Shown in pieces: positions 1-8,503 of a stretch of 30,050 nt of DNA. This stretch comes from DAHUYF01 sp052143095 (GTDB lineage Bacteria; Pseudomonadota; Alphaproteobacteria; ATCC43930; CGMCC-115725). Under the pieces are notes generated by a model. It was given only the letters and a program-made list of their open reading frames with translations. It did no database searches and was not told the DNA's origin. The position numbers and the translations under genes were made by a program. The stretch is taken from the NCBI GenBank assembly GCA_052143095.1, contig JBKQTR010000245.1, positions 1 through 30,050 of the forward strand, given 5' to 3'. Numbering within the stretch: position 1 is the stretch's first letter; each line of letters begins with the position of its first letter.

Positions 1-121
1 CTCGAACCGACCCACCACCGTTTGCGCGGGTCTGTCGCCGTTGCGAAAAATCGCTATCGTGACGGCCCCTCGGGAATCGCCGGTTCCGGCCTCGAACCTT
101 GCGGAGACGGTCTTGCCCGTG

Positions 122-1789
122 ATGTCCGGAAAGCGCGCCTTCCTCGATCTGCTGAAGCAGGAAGGCGTCGAGATGCTGTTCGGCAATCCCGGCACCACCG
201 AGCTGCCGCTGATGGACGCGCTGGCGGTCGAGACCGGGTTGCGCTACGTGCTGGCGCTCCAGGAAGCGGCGGTGATGGCGATGGCGGACGGCTATGCCCA
301 GGCCTCGGGCAAGCTCGCCGTTGCCAACGTCCATGTCGCGCCCGGGCTCGGCAACGCGCTCGGCATGCTCTACGACGCGCAGAAGGCGCAGGCGCCGATC
401 CTGCTCACCGCCGGCCAACACGATCAGAGCTTCACCTTCTCCGAGCCCATCCTGTGGGCGGATCTGCCGACCATCGCGCGGCCTTTCGTTAAATGGGCGA
501 CCGAGGTGCGGCGCCTCGAGGATCTGCCGCGCGCCGTCCACCGCGCCGCCAAGACGGCGCTGGCGCCGCCGACCGGGCCGGTATTCCTGTCGCTGCCGGC
601 CGATGTGCTGAACGCCGAGGCCGATCTCGATCTGGGATCGCCGACGCGGGTGGCGCCGGGGATGCGCGGCGACCGCGCGGCGATCGCCGCGGCGGCGGCA
701 CTGCTGGCGCGCGCCGAGCGGCCGCTGATCATCGCCGGCGACGCGGTGGCGCAGCGCCGCGCCCATGGCGAGCTGGTGGCGCTCGCCGAGGCCCTCGGCG
801 CCCCGGTCTATGCCGAGGGCATCGCCAACACCGCCTCCTTCCCCTCCTCCCATCCGCTGTTTCGCGGCGCCATGGTGCGGCTGGCGCCGGCGATCCGCGC
901 CGTGCTGCAGCAGCATGATGTGCTGCTGTCGGTCGGCGGCGACCTCTTCACCTTGTCGCTGCCGTCGGAGGTCGACGCGATGCCGCCGGGGCTCAGCATC
1001 ATCCATCTCGACGTCGATGCCTGGGAGATCGGCAAGAACTACGCGGCCAAAGCCGCCATCCTCGGCGATCCCAAGGCGAGCCTGCCGGAGCTCACCGCGG
1101 CGCTGAGCGAGGCGATGAACGCCGAGCAGCGGGCGCGGGCGCAAGCGCGCGGCGCGGCGATGGCCCGCACCATCGCCGGCGAGCGCGAGGCGCTCAACGC
1201 CAAGGCGCGCGCCGAGGCGGGGAAGATGCCGATCCGGCCGCTCGCTTTGCTGCAGGCGCTGGGCGCGGCGCTGCCCAAGGACGCGGTGGTGGTTGAAGAG
1301 ACGATCTCCTCCTCGCCGGGGTTGCGCCAGCTGGTGCGCGCCGACGACCCGCAAAGCTTCTTCGGGCTGCGCGGCGGCGGCATCGGCTGGGGGCTGCCGG
1401 CCGCCATCGGCGTCAAGCTGGCGCTGCCCGACCGGCCGGTGGTGGCGCTGATCGGCGACGGCTCGGCGATGTATACCTGCCAGGCGCTGTGGACCGCGGC
1501 GCATGACCGGGTCGGGGTCGTCTTCGTCATTCTCAACAACCGCTCCTACCGCATCCTCAAGCAGCGCACCAACGCGATGAAGGGTTTCGCCGCGCAGACC
1601 GACCGCTATGTCGGTATGGACATAACGGACCCGCCGGTGGATTATGTCGGGCTCGCCCGCGCGCTGGGCGTCAAGGCCGCGCGCAGCCAGGCACTGGACG
1701 AAGCGGTTGAGCTGGTGCGGTCGGCGCTCGCCGAAGGCGGGCCATCGCTCGTCGAGGTCGAGATCGATCGCACCTATACGCCGGTCTGA
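122..1789 (+). CDS. ThDP-dependent decarboxylase, benzoylformate decarboxylase-like
   Basis: Three-domain thiamine-diphosphate enzyme of the acetolactate synthase/benzoylformate decarboxylase (BFD) superfamily, 555 residues from the ATG at 122. Visible: N-terminal GNPGTTELP (21-29), the ThDP-activating Glu in LQEA (E48), NVH (H71, matching BFD His70), and the C-terminal cofactor motif GDGS (445-448) ending in NN (472-473). Overall layout and length (BFD about 528) fit BFD better than IlvB. Two BFD active-site residues differ: Ser26 is Thr here, and the loop that holds His281 in BFD reads GGDLFTLSLPSE with no His. The substrate is therefore open: an aryl or alkyl 2-oxo acid decarboxylase or related lyase. 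An in-frame TTG at 41 would add 27 residues that do not look like the family; the ATG has GGAG about 15 bases upstream. Cytoplasmic. Family sure, substrate unsure. Confidence 0.85.
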   Translation: MSGKRAFLDLLKQEGVEMLFGNPGTTELPLMDALAVETGLRYVLALQEAAVMAMADGYAQASGKLAVANVHVAPGLGNALGMLYDAQKAQAPILLTAGQHDQSFTFSEPILWADLPTIARPFVKWATEVRRLEDLPRAVHRAAKTALAPPTGPVFLSLPADVLNAEADLDLGSPTRVAPGMRGDRAAIAAAAALLARAERPLIIAGDAVAQRRAHGELVALAEALGAPVYAEGIANTASFPSSHPLFRGAMVRLAPAIRAVLQQHDVLLSVGGDLFTLSLPSEVDAMPPGLSIIHLDVDAWEIGKNYAAKAAILGDPKASLPELTAALSEAMNAEQRARAQARGAAMARTIAGEREALNAKARAEAGKMPIRPLALLQALGAALPKDAVVVEETISSSPGLRQLVRADDPQSFFGLRGGGIGWGLPAAIGVKLALPDRPVVALIGDGSAMYTCQALWTAAHDRVGVVFVILNNRSYRILKQRTNAMKGFAAQTDRYVGMDITDPPVDYVGLARALGVKAARSQALDEAVELVRSALAEGGPSLVEVEIDRTYTPV

Positions 1790-1857
1790 GCGCAGCGACG
1801 TCGAGGAAGCTGTCGACGCGCGGCAACCGCTCCGGTATTCTGTTGGGGGTCCAACTT

Positions 1858-1893
1858 GCCTTGATCTCAAGGCGCAATCAGCAGTCTTAGAAT
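1858..1893 (+). promoter_or_regulatory. Palindrome and possible -10 upstream of the sorbosone dehydrogenase-like gene
   Basis: The sequence GCCTTGA-TC-TCAAGGC (1858-1873) has perfect 7-bp arms around a 2-base centre. A TAGAAT hexamer lies at 1888-1893, 20 bases before the coding start, and the palindrome sits about where a -35 would be. This could be an operator overlapping a promoter, but no regulator is identifiable. The 124-bp gap otherwise holds only the AGGGGAG ribosome site at about 1900-1906. Confidence 0.35.
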
Positions 1894-1913
1894 GGCTGCA
1901 AGGGGAGACGCGC

Positions 1914-3166
1914 ATGACAAGGACGATTATCCTCGGGGGCATTCTCGCCGCCGCGGCAATGGCGCTCATGGCCGGCACGCCGGCGCAGGCGCAGCTCAAG
2001 CACTACGATTCCAACAGCGAGGGCTTCTGGACGCATCCGCCGCCGGACTGGTTCCTCGGCGACGAGACCGAGCAGCAGAAGGGGCTGACGCCGCAACCGA
2101 ACCCGCCGACGCCGGCGACGGCGGCGCAGCTCGAGGACAATCTGAAGAAGATCAAGCTGCTGCCGGGCTTCAAGATCAGCGTCTATGCCGCCAACGTCCC
2201 CGAGGCGCGGCAGATGGCCTGGGCGACAAGGGCACCTTGTTCGTCGGCTCCTGGTTCGATGCCGGCAATGTCTATGCCATCACCGACGAGGGCGGCAAGA
2301 AGGTGGTGAAGACCATCCTCTCGAAGCTGACCGTGCCGACCGGCATCGCCTTCCACGGCGGCGCGCTTTATGTCGCCGACGTCAACAAGATTTACAAATA
2401 CGACAATGCCGAGGCCAGCCTCGACAAGATGCCGGCGCCCAAGGTCGTCTATGACGACATGCCGCCTTACATCCCGCATGGCTGGAAGTACCTCGCGGTG
2501 GACAAGCAGGGCATGCTCTACGTGCCCTTCGGACCGCCCTGCAACGAGTGCATGGCGCCGACCAGCACCATGCAGATCCGCCGCGTCAACCCGAACAACG
2601 GCACGGCCGAGATCATCGCGCTGGGCGTGCGCAACAGCGTCGGCGGCGATGTCGATCCCCGCACCGGCGATTACTGGTTCTCGGAAAACGCGCGCGACTG
2701 GATCAGCGACGACCTGCCGAGCGACAAGCTCAATCATGTCGGGCGGATCGCGGAGCATTTCGGCTACCCCTATTGCCATCAGGGCGATCTGCCGGATCCC
2801 ACCTACGCGATGGGCCACAAATGCTCGGAGTTCACGCCGCCGGCCTACAAGCTGGGCCCGCATGTCGCGCCGCTCGGCATGAAGTTCTACACCGGCAGTC
2901 AGTTCCCGGCGGAGTTCAAGGACGCCATCATCCTCGCCGAGCACGGCTCGTGGAACCGGCATAAGTACAATGGCGGCCGCGTCGTCGCGATCTCCGTCGA
3001 TCCCAACGGCAAGAACGCCAAGCAGCAGATCATTGCCACTGGCTTTATCCAGGGCGATCGCACGTTCCTGGGCCGGCCGGCCGACATTATCGTCGCTCCG
3101 GACGGCTCGATCCTGGTCGCCGACGACTGGGCTGGCGCGATCTATCGCATCAGCTACAGCAAGTAG
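1914..3166 (+). pseudogene. Sorbosone dehydrogenase-like PQQ enzyme, interrupted by a one-base frameshift
   Basis: Periplasmic beta-propeller dehydrogenase of the glucose/sorbosone dehydrogenase family, about 417 residues if repaired. Start ATG 1914 follows AGGGGAG by about 7 bases. The first 26 residues form a Sec signal peptide ending in AQA. The frame then runs to TGG at 2220, where only three G follow T (2221-2223). One extra G there joins it to the second frame, which carries the rest through to TAG at 3166: propeller repeats, a Cys pair (CNECM), HVAPLGMKFY and the family motif EHGSWNR near the C-terminus. As read, translation leaves frame after about 103 residues. Both halves are well conserved, so this is either a recent mutation or a base-calling error in a G run. 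The following cytochrome c is a natural electron acceptor. The sugar or alcohol substrate is unknown. Confidence 0.8.
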
Positions 3167-3175
3167 TCCCTCCCC

Positions 3176-3216
3176 ACGCCCCGCCCGCGCGCCACCGCGG
3201 GCGGGGCGTCGCTTTT
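3176..3216 (+). terminator. Strong hairpin with T-run between the dehydrogenase and cytochrome c genes
   Basis: A perfect 14-bp GC-rich inverted repeat (3176-3189 and 3196-3209), loop of 6, is followed by CGC and four T (3213-3216). It has the form of a rho-independent terminator, 10 bases after the dehydrogenase stop and 14 bases before the cytochrome start. It could end transcription or act as a partial terminator that lowers cytochrome expression relative to the enzyme. Confidence 0.75.
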
Positions 3217-3229
3217 CCGGAATCCTCCA

Positions 3230-3823
3230 ATGATGCATCGACTGTCGCTTTGCGCCTTCGCCGCGGCAGCGCTGGCCTCTACGCTGCCGGCGCGCGCCCA
3301 GGATGACGCCGCGATCAAGACCAAGCTCGAGCCCTGCTTCGCCTGCCATGGCGAGAACGGCATTTCCGAGCTCGACGGCGTTCCCTCGATCGCCGGCCAG
3401 CCCGATCTCTTCCTCGAATGGCAATTGGTGTTCTTCCGCACCGGGCGGGTCAAAAGCGAGATCATGGAGCCGGTCGCGGCCGAGCTCAGCGACGAGGACA
3501 TCCGCGGCATCGGTGGTTATCTCGTGACACTGCCGCCGATCAAGACGCCGCCGCCGCCGGACGACGCGCCGGCGATGACCGAGGTGGGCGCCAAGCTCGC
3601 CGCCGCGCAGAATTGCGGCAATTGCCACGGCGACGGCTTCCACGGCCAGCAGGGCGCGGCGCGGATCGCCGGCCAGCGCGAGGAAGTGCTGGTGAAGGCG
3701 CTACACGCCTACAAATCCGGCGCGCGCTTCGGCACCGGCGTCGCCGCCATGCCGGAGATCGCGCTCCAGCTCAACGATGATCAGATGGCGGCGCTGGCGC
3801 ATTTTCTCTCGCGGCAGAGATAG
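3230..3823 (+). CDS. Periplasmic diheme cytochrome c (c4-like)
   Basis: A 197-residue exported protein with two class I cytochrome c domains. A signal peptide (1-23, ending in ARA) is followed by heme motif CFACH (36-40) in domain 1 and CGNCH (129-133) in domain 2. Met79 (IMEP) and a Met in the AAMPEI segment are candidate distal heme ligands. Size and spacing match cytochrome c4 and c-type subunits that take electrons from periplasmic PQQ dehydrogenases. It lies directly downstream of such a gene, so a partner role is likely (inference), passing electrons to a terminal oxidase. A second ATG at 3233 is an equal start choice. Its 3' end overlaps the convergent histidine kinase by 53 bp. Confidence 0.88.
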   Translation: MMHRLSLCAFAAAALASTLPARAQDDAAIKTKLEPCFACHGENGISELDGVPSIAGQPDLFLEWQLVFFRTGRVKSEIMEPVAAELSDEDIRGIGGYLVTLPPIKTPPPPDDAPAMTEVGAKLAAAQNCGNCHGDGFHGQQGAARIAGQREEVLVKALHAYKSGARFGTGVAAMPEIALQLNDDQMAALAHFLSRQR

Positions 3824-5222
3824 GCGGCACCGCCGGGCCCGGGCTCGCCTCGACCACCGCATCGCGCGTCTCGCGCCAGATGCGCGCGGCATCGTTGCCG
3901 CGCTCCGCATCGTCGGCGACGATGAGGGTGGCGGCGCGCGGCAGCTCTTCGGCATCCTCCTCGCCCTGCGGCGGCGGGGCCTCGCCTGACGCCGCGACGA
4001 GACGCGGCAGATAGAGCCTCACCGTCGTCCCCTGCTGCAGCTCGCTGTCGATCTTCACCTGGCCGCCGGACTGCTTGACGAAGCCGTAGACCATGCTGAG
4101 GCCGAGCCCGCTGCCCTGCCCCACCTCCTTGGTGGTGAAGAAAGGCTCGACGGCGCGGGCCGCGATCTCGGGCGCCATGCCGGCGCCGGTATCGCCGACC
4201 GCCACCATGACGTAGTCGCCCGGCGTCAGCTGCCCGTCCTCAGCGGCAAAGCTCCCGTCGAGGTCGACATTGGCGGTCGCGATGGTGAGCGTGCCGCCCG
4301 CGGGCATGGCGTCGCGCGCGTTGATGACCAGGTTGAGCAGCGCGATTTCGAGCTGGTGGGGATCGCACAGCGCGCGCCACAGGCTTTCGGCGAGCACGCT
4401 CTCGAGCGCGATCTCGGCGCCGATGCTGCGGCGCATCAGCTCCGACATGTCGAGCACGAGCTTGTTCATGTCGACGCTTGCCGGCGCCAGCGTCTGGCGC
4501 CGCGCGAAGGCGAGGAGCCGCTCGGTCAGGCGCGCGGCGCGCTCGGCGCCGCGCAGCGCCGCCTCGACCAGCCGCTCCGCCGTGGCGTCGCGCCCGATCA
4601 GGCGCAGCCGCAGCGCGTCGAGATTGCCGAAAATGACGGTGAGCAGATTGTTGAAATCATGCGCCACGCCGCCGGTGAGCTGGCCGATCGCCTCCATCTT
4701 CTGCACTTGCAGGATCTGGATCTCGGCCTTCTCGCGCTCGGCGATCTCATGCCGGAGCTGGTCGTTGGCCGCGGCGAGCGCCCGCGTGCGCTCGGCGACG
4801 CGCCGCTCCAGCGATTGCGCCAAGCGCTGCTGCGCCCGGCGCTCCGCGCGCAACCGGATTACCGCCGCCTGGAAACCGCTGAGAATGGCGCAATTCGCCA
4901 CGGAGAATAGGCCGTAGACGGCGAGCAGCGAGAGGTCGCGGGTCGCGCCGTCGCCGAAGCGCCAATAGGGCGGCACCAGCACGTACCAGGCACAGAGCCC
5001 GCCGAGCAGCGCCGCGAGCAGGCCCGGACCCAGCCCGCCGATCAAGGCGGCAACGACAACGGCCGGCCAGAAGGTGAGATAGACGCTGCCGGGGAGCCAC
5101 GCGCCGGCGGCAAAGCGCAAGCCGAGAGCCAGCGCTACCAATAGGATAGCGACCGTATAAGCACTGACCGAGCCGGGTCTGATCCGCGGCTCTTCGGCGA
5201 CGATACGATCAAGCCACGGCAC
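3771..5222 (-). CDS. Membrane sensor histidine kinase (DUF4118 type) with receiver-like C-terminal stub
   Basis: Sensor kinase of about 483 residues. Three to four membrane segments fill the first 120 residues (the DUF4118 arrangement seen in KdpD-type kinases), followed by a short coiled coil, the HisKA box GGVAHDFNNLL (phospho-His about residue 188), an ATPase N-box NLVINARDAMP (about 299-309) and G-boxes DTGAGM and GQGSGLGLSM. The HDFNN box places it with hybrid kinases that usually carry a C-terminal receiver. Here only TLIVADD plus one helix-like stretch (about 431-460) remains before an Ala/Pro-rich tail, so the phospho-acceptor Asp region is absent. I chose the GTG at 5222 because GGAGGA lies 12 bases upstream; an in-frame GTG at 5243 gives 490 residues. 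No response regulator gene is adjacent, so the signal and partner are unknown. Confidence 0.85.
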   Translation of the reverse strand: MPWLDRIVAEEPRIRPGSVSAYTVAILLVALALGLRFAAGAWLPGSVYLTFWPAVVVAALIGGLGPGLLAALLGGLCAWYVLVPPYWRFGDGATRDLSLLAVYGLFSVANCAILSGFQAAVIRLRAERRAQQRLAQSLERRVAERTRALAAANDQLRHEIAEREKAEIQILQVQKMEAIGQLTGGVAHDFNNLLTVIFGNLDALRLRLIGRDATAERLVEAALRGAERAARLTERLLAFARRQTLAPASVDMNKLVLDMSELMRRSIGAEIALESVLAESLWRALCDPHQLEIALLNLVINARDAMPAGGTLTIATANVDLDGSFAAEDGQLTPGDYVMVAVGDTGAGMAPEIAARAVEPFFTTKEVGQGSGLGLSMVYGFVKQSGGQVKIDSELQQGTTVRLYLPRLVAASGEAPPPQGEEDAEELPRAATLIVADDAERGNDAARIWRETRDAVVEASPGPAVPPISAARENAPAPPSDHR

Positions 5223-5294
5223 GCCGGCGCCTTTTCCTCCCACCGAGCCATCTTACTGAAAACGCCCGCGGCGGGAACCGGACGCACCGTCATC

Positions 5295-5322
5295 AAAAAG
5301 GGTGGGGCGACACGGTCGGCCC
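5295..5322 (-). terminator. Intrinsic terminator of the acyl-CoA operon
   Basis: Read on the minus strand, an 8-bp stem with one mismatch (5315-5322 with 5304-5311, 3-base loop) is followed by CACCC and five T (5299-5295). It lies 21-48 bases beyond the stop of the last acyl-CoA dehydrogenase and before the histidine kinase start. Confidence 0.65.
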
Positions 5323-5342
5323 GGTCGCTGCCCGGTCACTCC

Positions 5343-6578
5343 CTATCGCTTGCCGGTCGGCAGCTTGTTGAATGGCAGGTCCTTGTCGACGCGGAGATCG
5401 GCGGGCAGGCCGAGCACGCGCTCGGCGATGATGTTGCGCAGGATCTCGTCGCTGCCGCCGGCGATGCGCAGCGCCGGCGAATAGAGCAGCGCCTGCTGAA
5501 AGAGCGCGTGCGCCGGCATCTGCTCGGGATCGGTCATGACCCCGGCCATCTCCATGAGGTCCATGCCGAAGGCGGCGATCTCCTGCAGCTTGGAGGCGCC
5601 GACGAGCTTGCCGATCGAGGCCTCGGGCCCCGGCGTCTCGCCGCGCGACAGCCGCGTCATGGTGCGGAACTTGGTGTATTTGAGCCCTTGCGTCTTGACG
5701 TACCATTGCGCGAGCTGGTCGCGCACCGCCGCGTTCTTGATCGCCGGCCCGTCCTCGAGCTCGAGCCGGCGCGCCAGCTCGAAGATCTCGCCGAAATCCG
5801 GGCCGGGCGCATCGCCCACCGCCAGACGCTCGTTCATCAAGGTGGTGAGCGCGACCTGCCAGCCCGCGCCGACGGCGCCGAGGCGCTGGCTGTCGGGGAT
5901 GCGCACATCGGTGAAGAACACCTCGTTGAAATGCGACTGCCCGGAGATCTGCTTGATCGGGCGGATGTCGATGCCCGGCGACGTCATGCTGAGGAAGAAA
6001 AAGGTAAGGCCCTTATGCTTCGGCAGGTTGGGGTCGCTGCGCGTCACCAGGATGCCGTAATCGCTGTACTGCGCGCCCGAGGTCCAGATCTTCTGGCCGT
6101 TGATGATCCACTCGTCGCCCGATCGCTCGGCGCGCGTGCGCAAGCCCGCGAGATCGGAGCCGCCGGCGGGCTCGGAGAAGAGCTGGCACCAGATCTCCTT
6201 GCCCTCGAGCGCAGGCGGCGCAAAGCGCCGGCGCTGCTCCGGCGTGCCCCAGCTGCACAGCGTCGGGATGCACATGCCGAGGCCGATTTCGAAAAAGCCG
6301 CGTGGCACGGCGTAATGAGCTTCCTCCTGGTTGTAGATCACCTGCTCGATCGGCGTGCCGCCGCGGCCGCCCCAGTCCTTGGGCCAGGTGATGCCGGCAA
6401 AACCGGCGGCGTATTTGCGCGCCTGCCAGTCCTTGGCGCGGGCGAGCGCGCCGGGCGCGCTTTGGCTGGTGCGGTAGCCCTCGGCGCTGCTGGGCGCGCG
6501 GCGCTCGGCGTGGGTCGCGAGGAAGTCCTTCACCGTGGCGCGGAACGCGGCCTCTTCCGGCGTGTCGTCGAAATCCAT
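5343..6578 (-). CDS. Acyl-CoA dehydrogenase
   Basis: FAD-dependent acyl-CoA dehydrogenase, 411 residues, introducing the alpha-beta double bond in an acyl-CoA and passing electrons to ETF. N-terminal helical domain starts MDFDDTPEE. The middle beta domain carries SEPAGGSDLAGL and the NGQKIWTSGA motif typical of the family; the C-terminal helical domain ends with AGGSDEILRNIIAERVLGLP. The ATG at 6578 has GGAGGAG 9 bases upstream. It is the last gene of the minus-strand operon, 17 bases after the neighbouring acyl-CoA dehydrogenase, and a terminator follows. Two different dehydrogenases side by side recall the paired (alpha2-beta2) acyl-CoA dehydrogenases used on bulky or branched substrates such as steroid side chains; that pairing is an inference. 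Specificity cannot be read from sequence. Confidence 0.9.
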   Translation of the reverse strand: MDFDDTPEEAAFRATVKDFLATHAERRAPSSAEGYRTSQSAPGALARAKDWQARKYAAGFAGITWPKDWGGRGGTPIEQVIYNQEEAHYAVPRGFFEIGLGMCIPTLCSWGTPEQRRRFAPPALEGKEIWCQLFSEPAGGSDLAGLRTRAERSGDEWIINGQKIWTSGAQYSDYGILVTRSDPNLPKHKGLTFFFLSMTSPGIDIRPIKQISGQSHFNEVFFTDVRIPDSQRLGAVGAGWQVALTTLMNERLAVGDAPGPDFGEIFELARRLELEDGPAIKNAAVRDQLAQWYVKTQGLKYTKFRTMTRLSRGETPGPEASIGKLVGASKLQEIAAFGMDLMEMAGVMTDPEQMPAHALFQQALLYSPALRIAGGSDEILRNIIAERVLGLPADLRVDKDLPFNKLPTGKR

Positions 6579-6595
6579 GATCCCCGCTCCTCCTT

Positions 6596-7728
6596 CTAAG
6601 GCGCGATGCCGGTGGCGCCGTCGAGCATGCCGTCGTTGCGCGCCTCGAGCCGCGCGATCAGCCGGTCCTTCCAGACGCGCGTCGAGCCCAGCGCGAGCGC
6701 CAGCAGCTTGGCGCGGCGGTAATAGAGATGGCAGTCGAACCCATGCCGCCATGGGTCTGGATGTTCTCCTTGGCGGCGAGAGCGAAGGCGTCGCTCGCGG
6801 CGACCCGCGCCGCCGCCGCCGCCACCCCCAGTTCCGGCGCGTCCTGCGACAGCGCCCAGGCGCCGTAATAGGCGTTGGAGCGCGCGAGCTCGGTCGCGAC
6901 ATAGACATCAGCAAGCTTGTGCTTGATCGCCTGGAACGAGCCGATCGGCCGGCCGAAGGCGTAGCGCTCGAGCGCGTAGCCCTTGGCCATGTCGAGCGCC
7001 GCCTGTGCGCCGCCCACCTGCTCGAAAGCGAAGAGCACGGCGGCGCGGTCGAAGAGCCGCTCGATGAGGCGCTCGCCGGCACCGGCGGGGCCGAGCGGCT
7101 CGGCCGCGGCGCCGGCGAAGACGAGCCGCGCATGGCCGCGCGAGGGATCGATGGTGGCGACGCGCTCGCGCATCACGCCCGGGGCGGCGAGATCGACGAT
7201 GAACAGCGCGAGGCGCTGGTCGGCGCCCTGAGCCGCGACCACGGCGAGATCGGCGACCTCGCCGTCCGGCACCGGCTCCTTGGTGCCGGTGAGGCGCTCG
7301 CCGGCAACAGCGGCGGCAAGACGCCGCATCGCCGGCGCGCCCGGCCCTTCGGCGAGCGCCAGCGTGCCGATGGCGTCGCCCGAGGCGAGCTTCGGCAGGT
7401 AGCGCTCCTTCTGCGCGGCGCTGCCGGCGAGCAGGATCGCCTCGGCGGCAAGATATGCGGAAGACGAGAACGGCACCGGCGCCAGCGTCGCGCCCAGCTC
7501 CTCCGCCAGCACGCAGAGGCCGAGATGGCCGAGCCCGGCGCCGCCGTAAGCCTCGGGGATCGCGGCGCCGATCCAGCCCATCTCGGCGATCTCGCGCCAC
7601 AGCGCGGCATCGTGGCCGGCATCGCCCTCGAGCGCGCGGCGGGCTTGCGCCAGCGCGTTGCGCTCGGCGAGGAAGCGCCGCGCCTCTTCGCGCAGCTGCT
7701 TCAGCTCGTCGGAGAAATCGAAGTTCAT
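6596..7728 (-). pseudogene. Second acyl-CoA dehydrogenase, frameshifted near the 3' end
   Basis: Acyl-CoA dehydrogenase-like protein starting at ATG 7728 (MNFDFSDELKQLREE). The frame is normal through the helical and beta domains and the FAD-contacting QTHGGMG, then goes wrong at about 6738-6742. As read it ends after an unrelated tail at 6658. In another frame the family's usual ending resumes at once (FDCHLYYRRAKLLALALG, then TRVWKDRL) and stops at TAG 6596-6598. Relatives normally have GFTWEFDCHLYYRR here, so the gap fits loss of about 13 bases, removing roughly four residues and shifting the frame. This could be a true small deletion or an assembly error. The start is 1 base after the SDR stop (TAAGATG), so the two are translationally coupled. 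The intact frame probably encoded the partner or a paralogue of the downstream dehydrogenase. Confidence 0.75.
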
Positions 7729-7729
7729 C

Positions 7730-8491
7730 TTAAAATTGCACGCGCTGAGTGGCGCCGCCGTCGATGATCACATTGGCGCCGGTGATGAAGCTGGCGCGCT
7801 CGCTCGCCAGGAAGACGACGGCGTCGGCGACCTCGTCGGGCCGGCCCATGCGGCGCATCGGGTTGCGCGCCAGCGCTGCCTTGAAGAAATCGGGCTGCTG
7901 CTGCTCGCGCACATGCCAGACGCCGCCCTTGAAGTAGACGGTGCCGGGCGAGACCATGTTGACGCGGATGTTCTTGCCGGCATAGTTGCGCGCCGTCGAT
8001 TTCATGTAGGGCAGCAGCGCCGCCTTCACCGCATTGTAGGGCCGGGTCGCGCCGGACACCTCGACCGCGGCGACGGAGCCGATGATGACGATGGCGCCGG
8101 CGCCGGACTTCTCCAGCAGCGGCAGCGCCGTGTCGACACCGACCACCGTGCCCATGACGTCGATGTCGAAGCTCTTGCGCCAGGTTGCCTCGTCGGTCGC
8201 CACCGCCAGCGCGCTGACATTGGAGACGAAGATGTCGAGCCCGCCCAACGCGGCCGCCGCATCCGCGATCCAGGCGCGCAGCGCCGTGGTATCGGCGACG
8301 TCGAGCGGGCGGCCCCAGGCCTTGATCCCCTTCTTGCCGAGCGCCGCCACCGCTTCGTCGATCTGCTCGCGGTTGCGCGCGCAGATCGCGACATCGACAC
8401 CCTCCTCCGCCAGCAGCTCCGCGATGGCGCGGCCGATGCCGCGGGTGCCGCCGGTGACGATCGCCTTCTTGCCCCTAAGCCTGAGATCCAC
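7730..8491 (-). CDS. SDR family NAD(P)-dependent oxidoreductase
   Basis: Classical short-chain dehydrogenase/reductase of 253 residues. Rossmann motif TGGTRGIG (13-20), catalytic Ser139 (IIGSV), Tyr152 and Lys156 (YNAVK) and the following VSPGTVY segment are all intact. FabG-like length. In this operon it probably oxidises a 3-hydroxyacyl-CoA or another alcohol intermediate made by the hydratase upstream; that role is inferred from context. GTG start at 8491 with GAAGGAG about 8 bases upstream; it begins 12 bases after the hydratase stop and ends 1 base before the next start. Confidence 0.9.
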   Translation of the reverse strand: MDLRLRGKKAIVTGGTRGIGRAIAELLAEEGVDVAICARNREQIDEAVAALGKKGIKAWGRPLDVADTTALRAWIADAAAALGGLDIFVSNVSALAVATDEATWRKSFDIDVMGTVVGVDTALPLLEKSGAGAIVIIGSVAAVEVSGATRPYNAVKAALLPYMKSTARNYAGKNIRVNMVSPGTVYFKGGVWHVREQQQPDFFKAALARNPMRRMGRPDEVADAVVFLASERASFITGANVIIDGGATQRVQF

Positions 8492-8503
8492 GATTGCTCT
8501 CCT

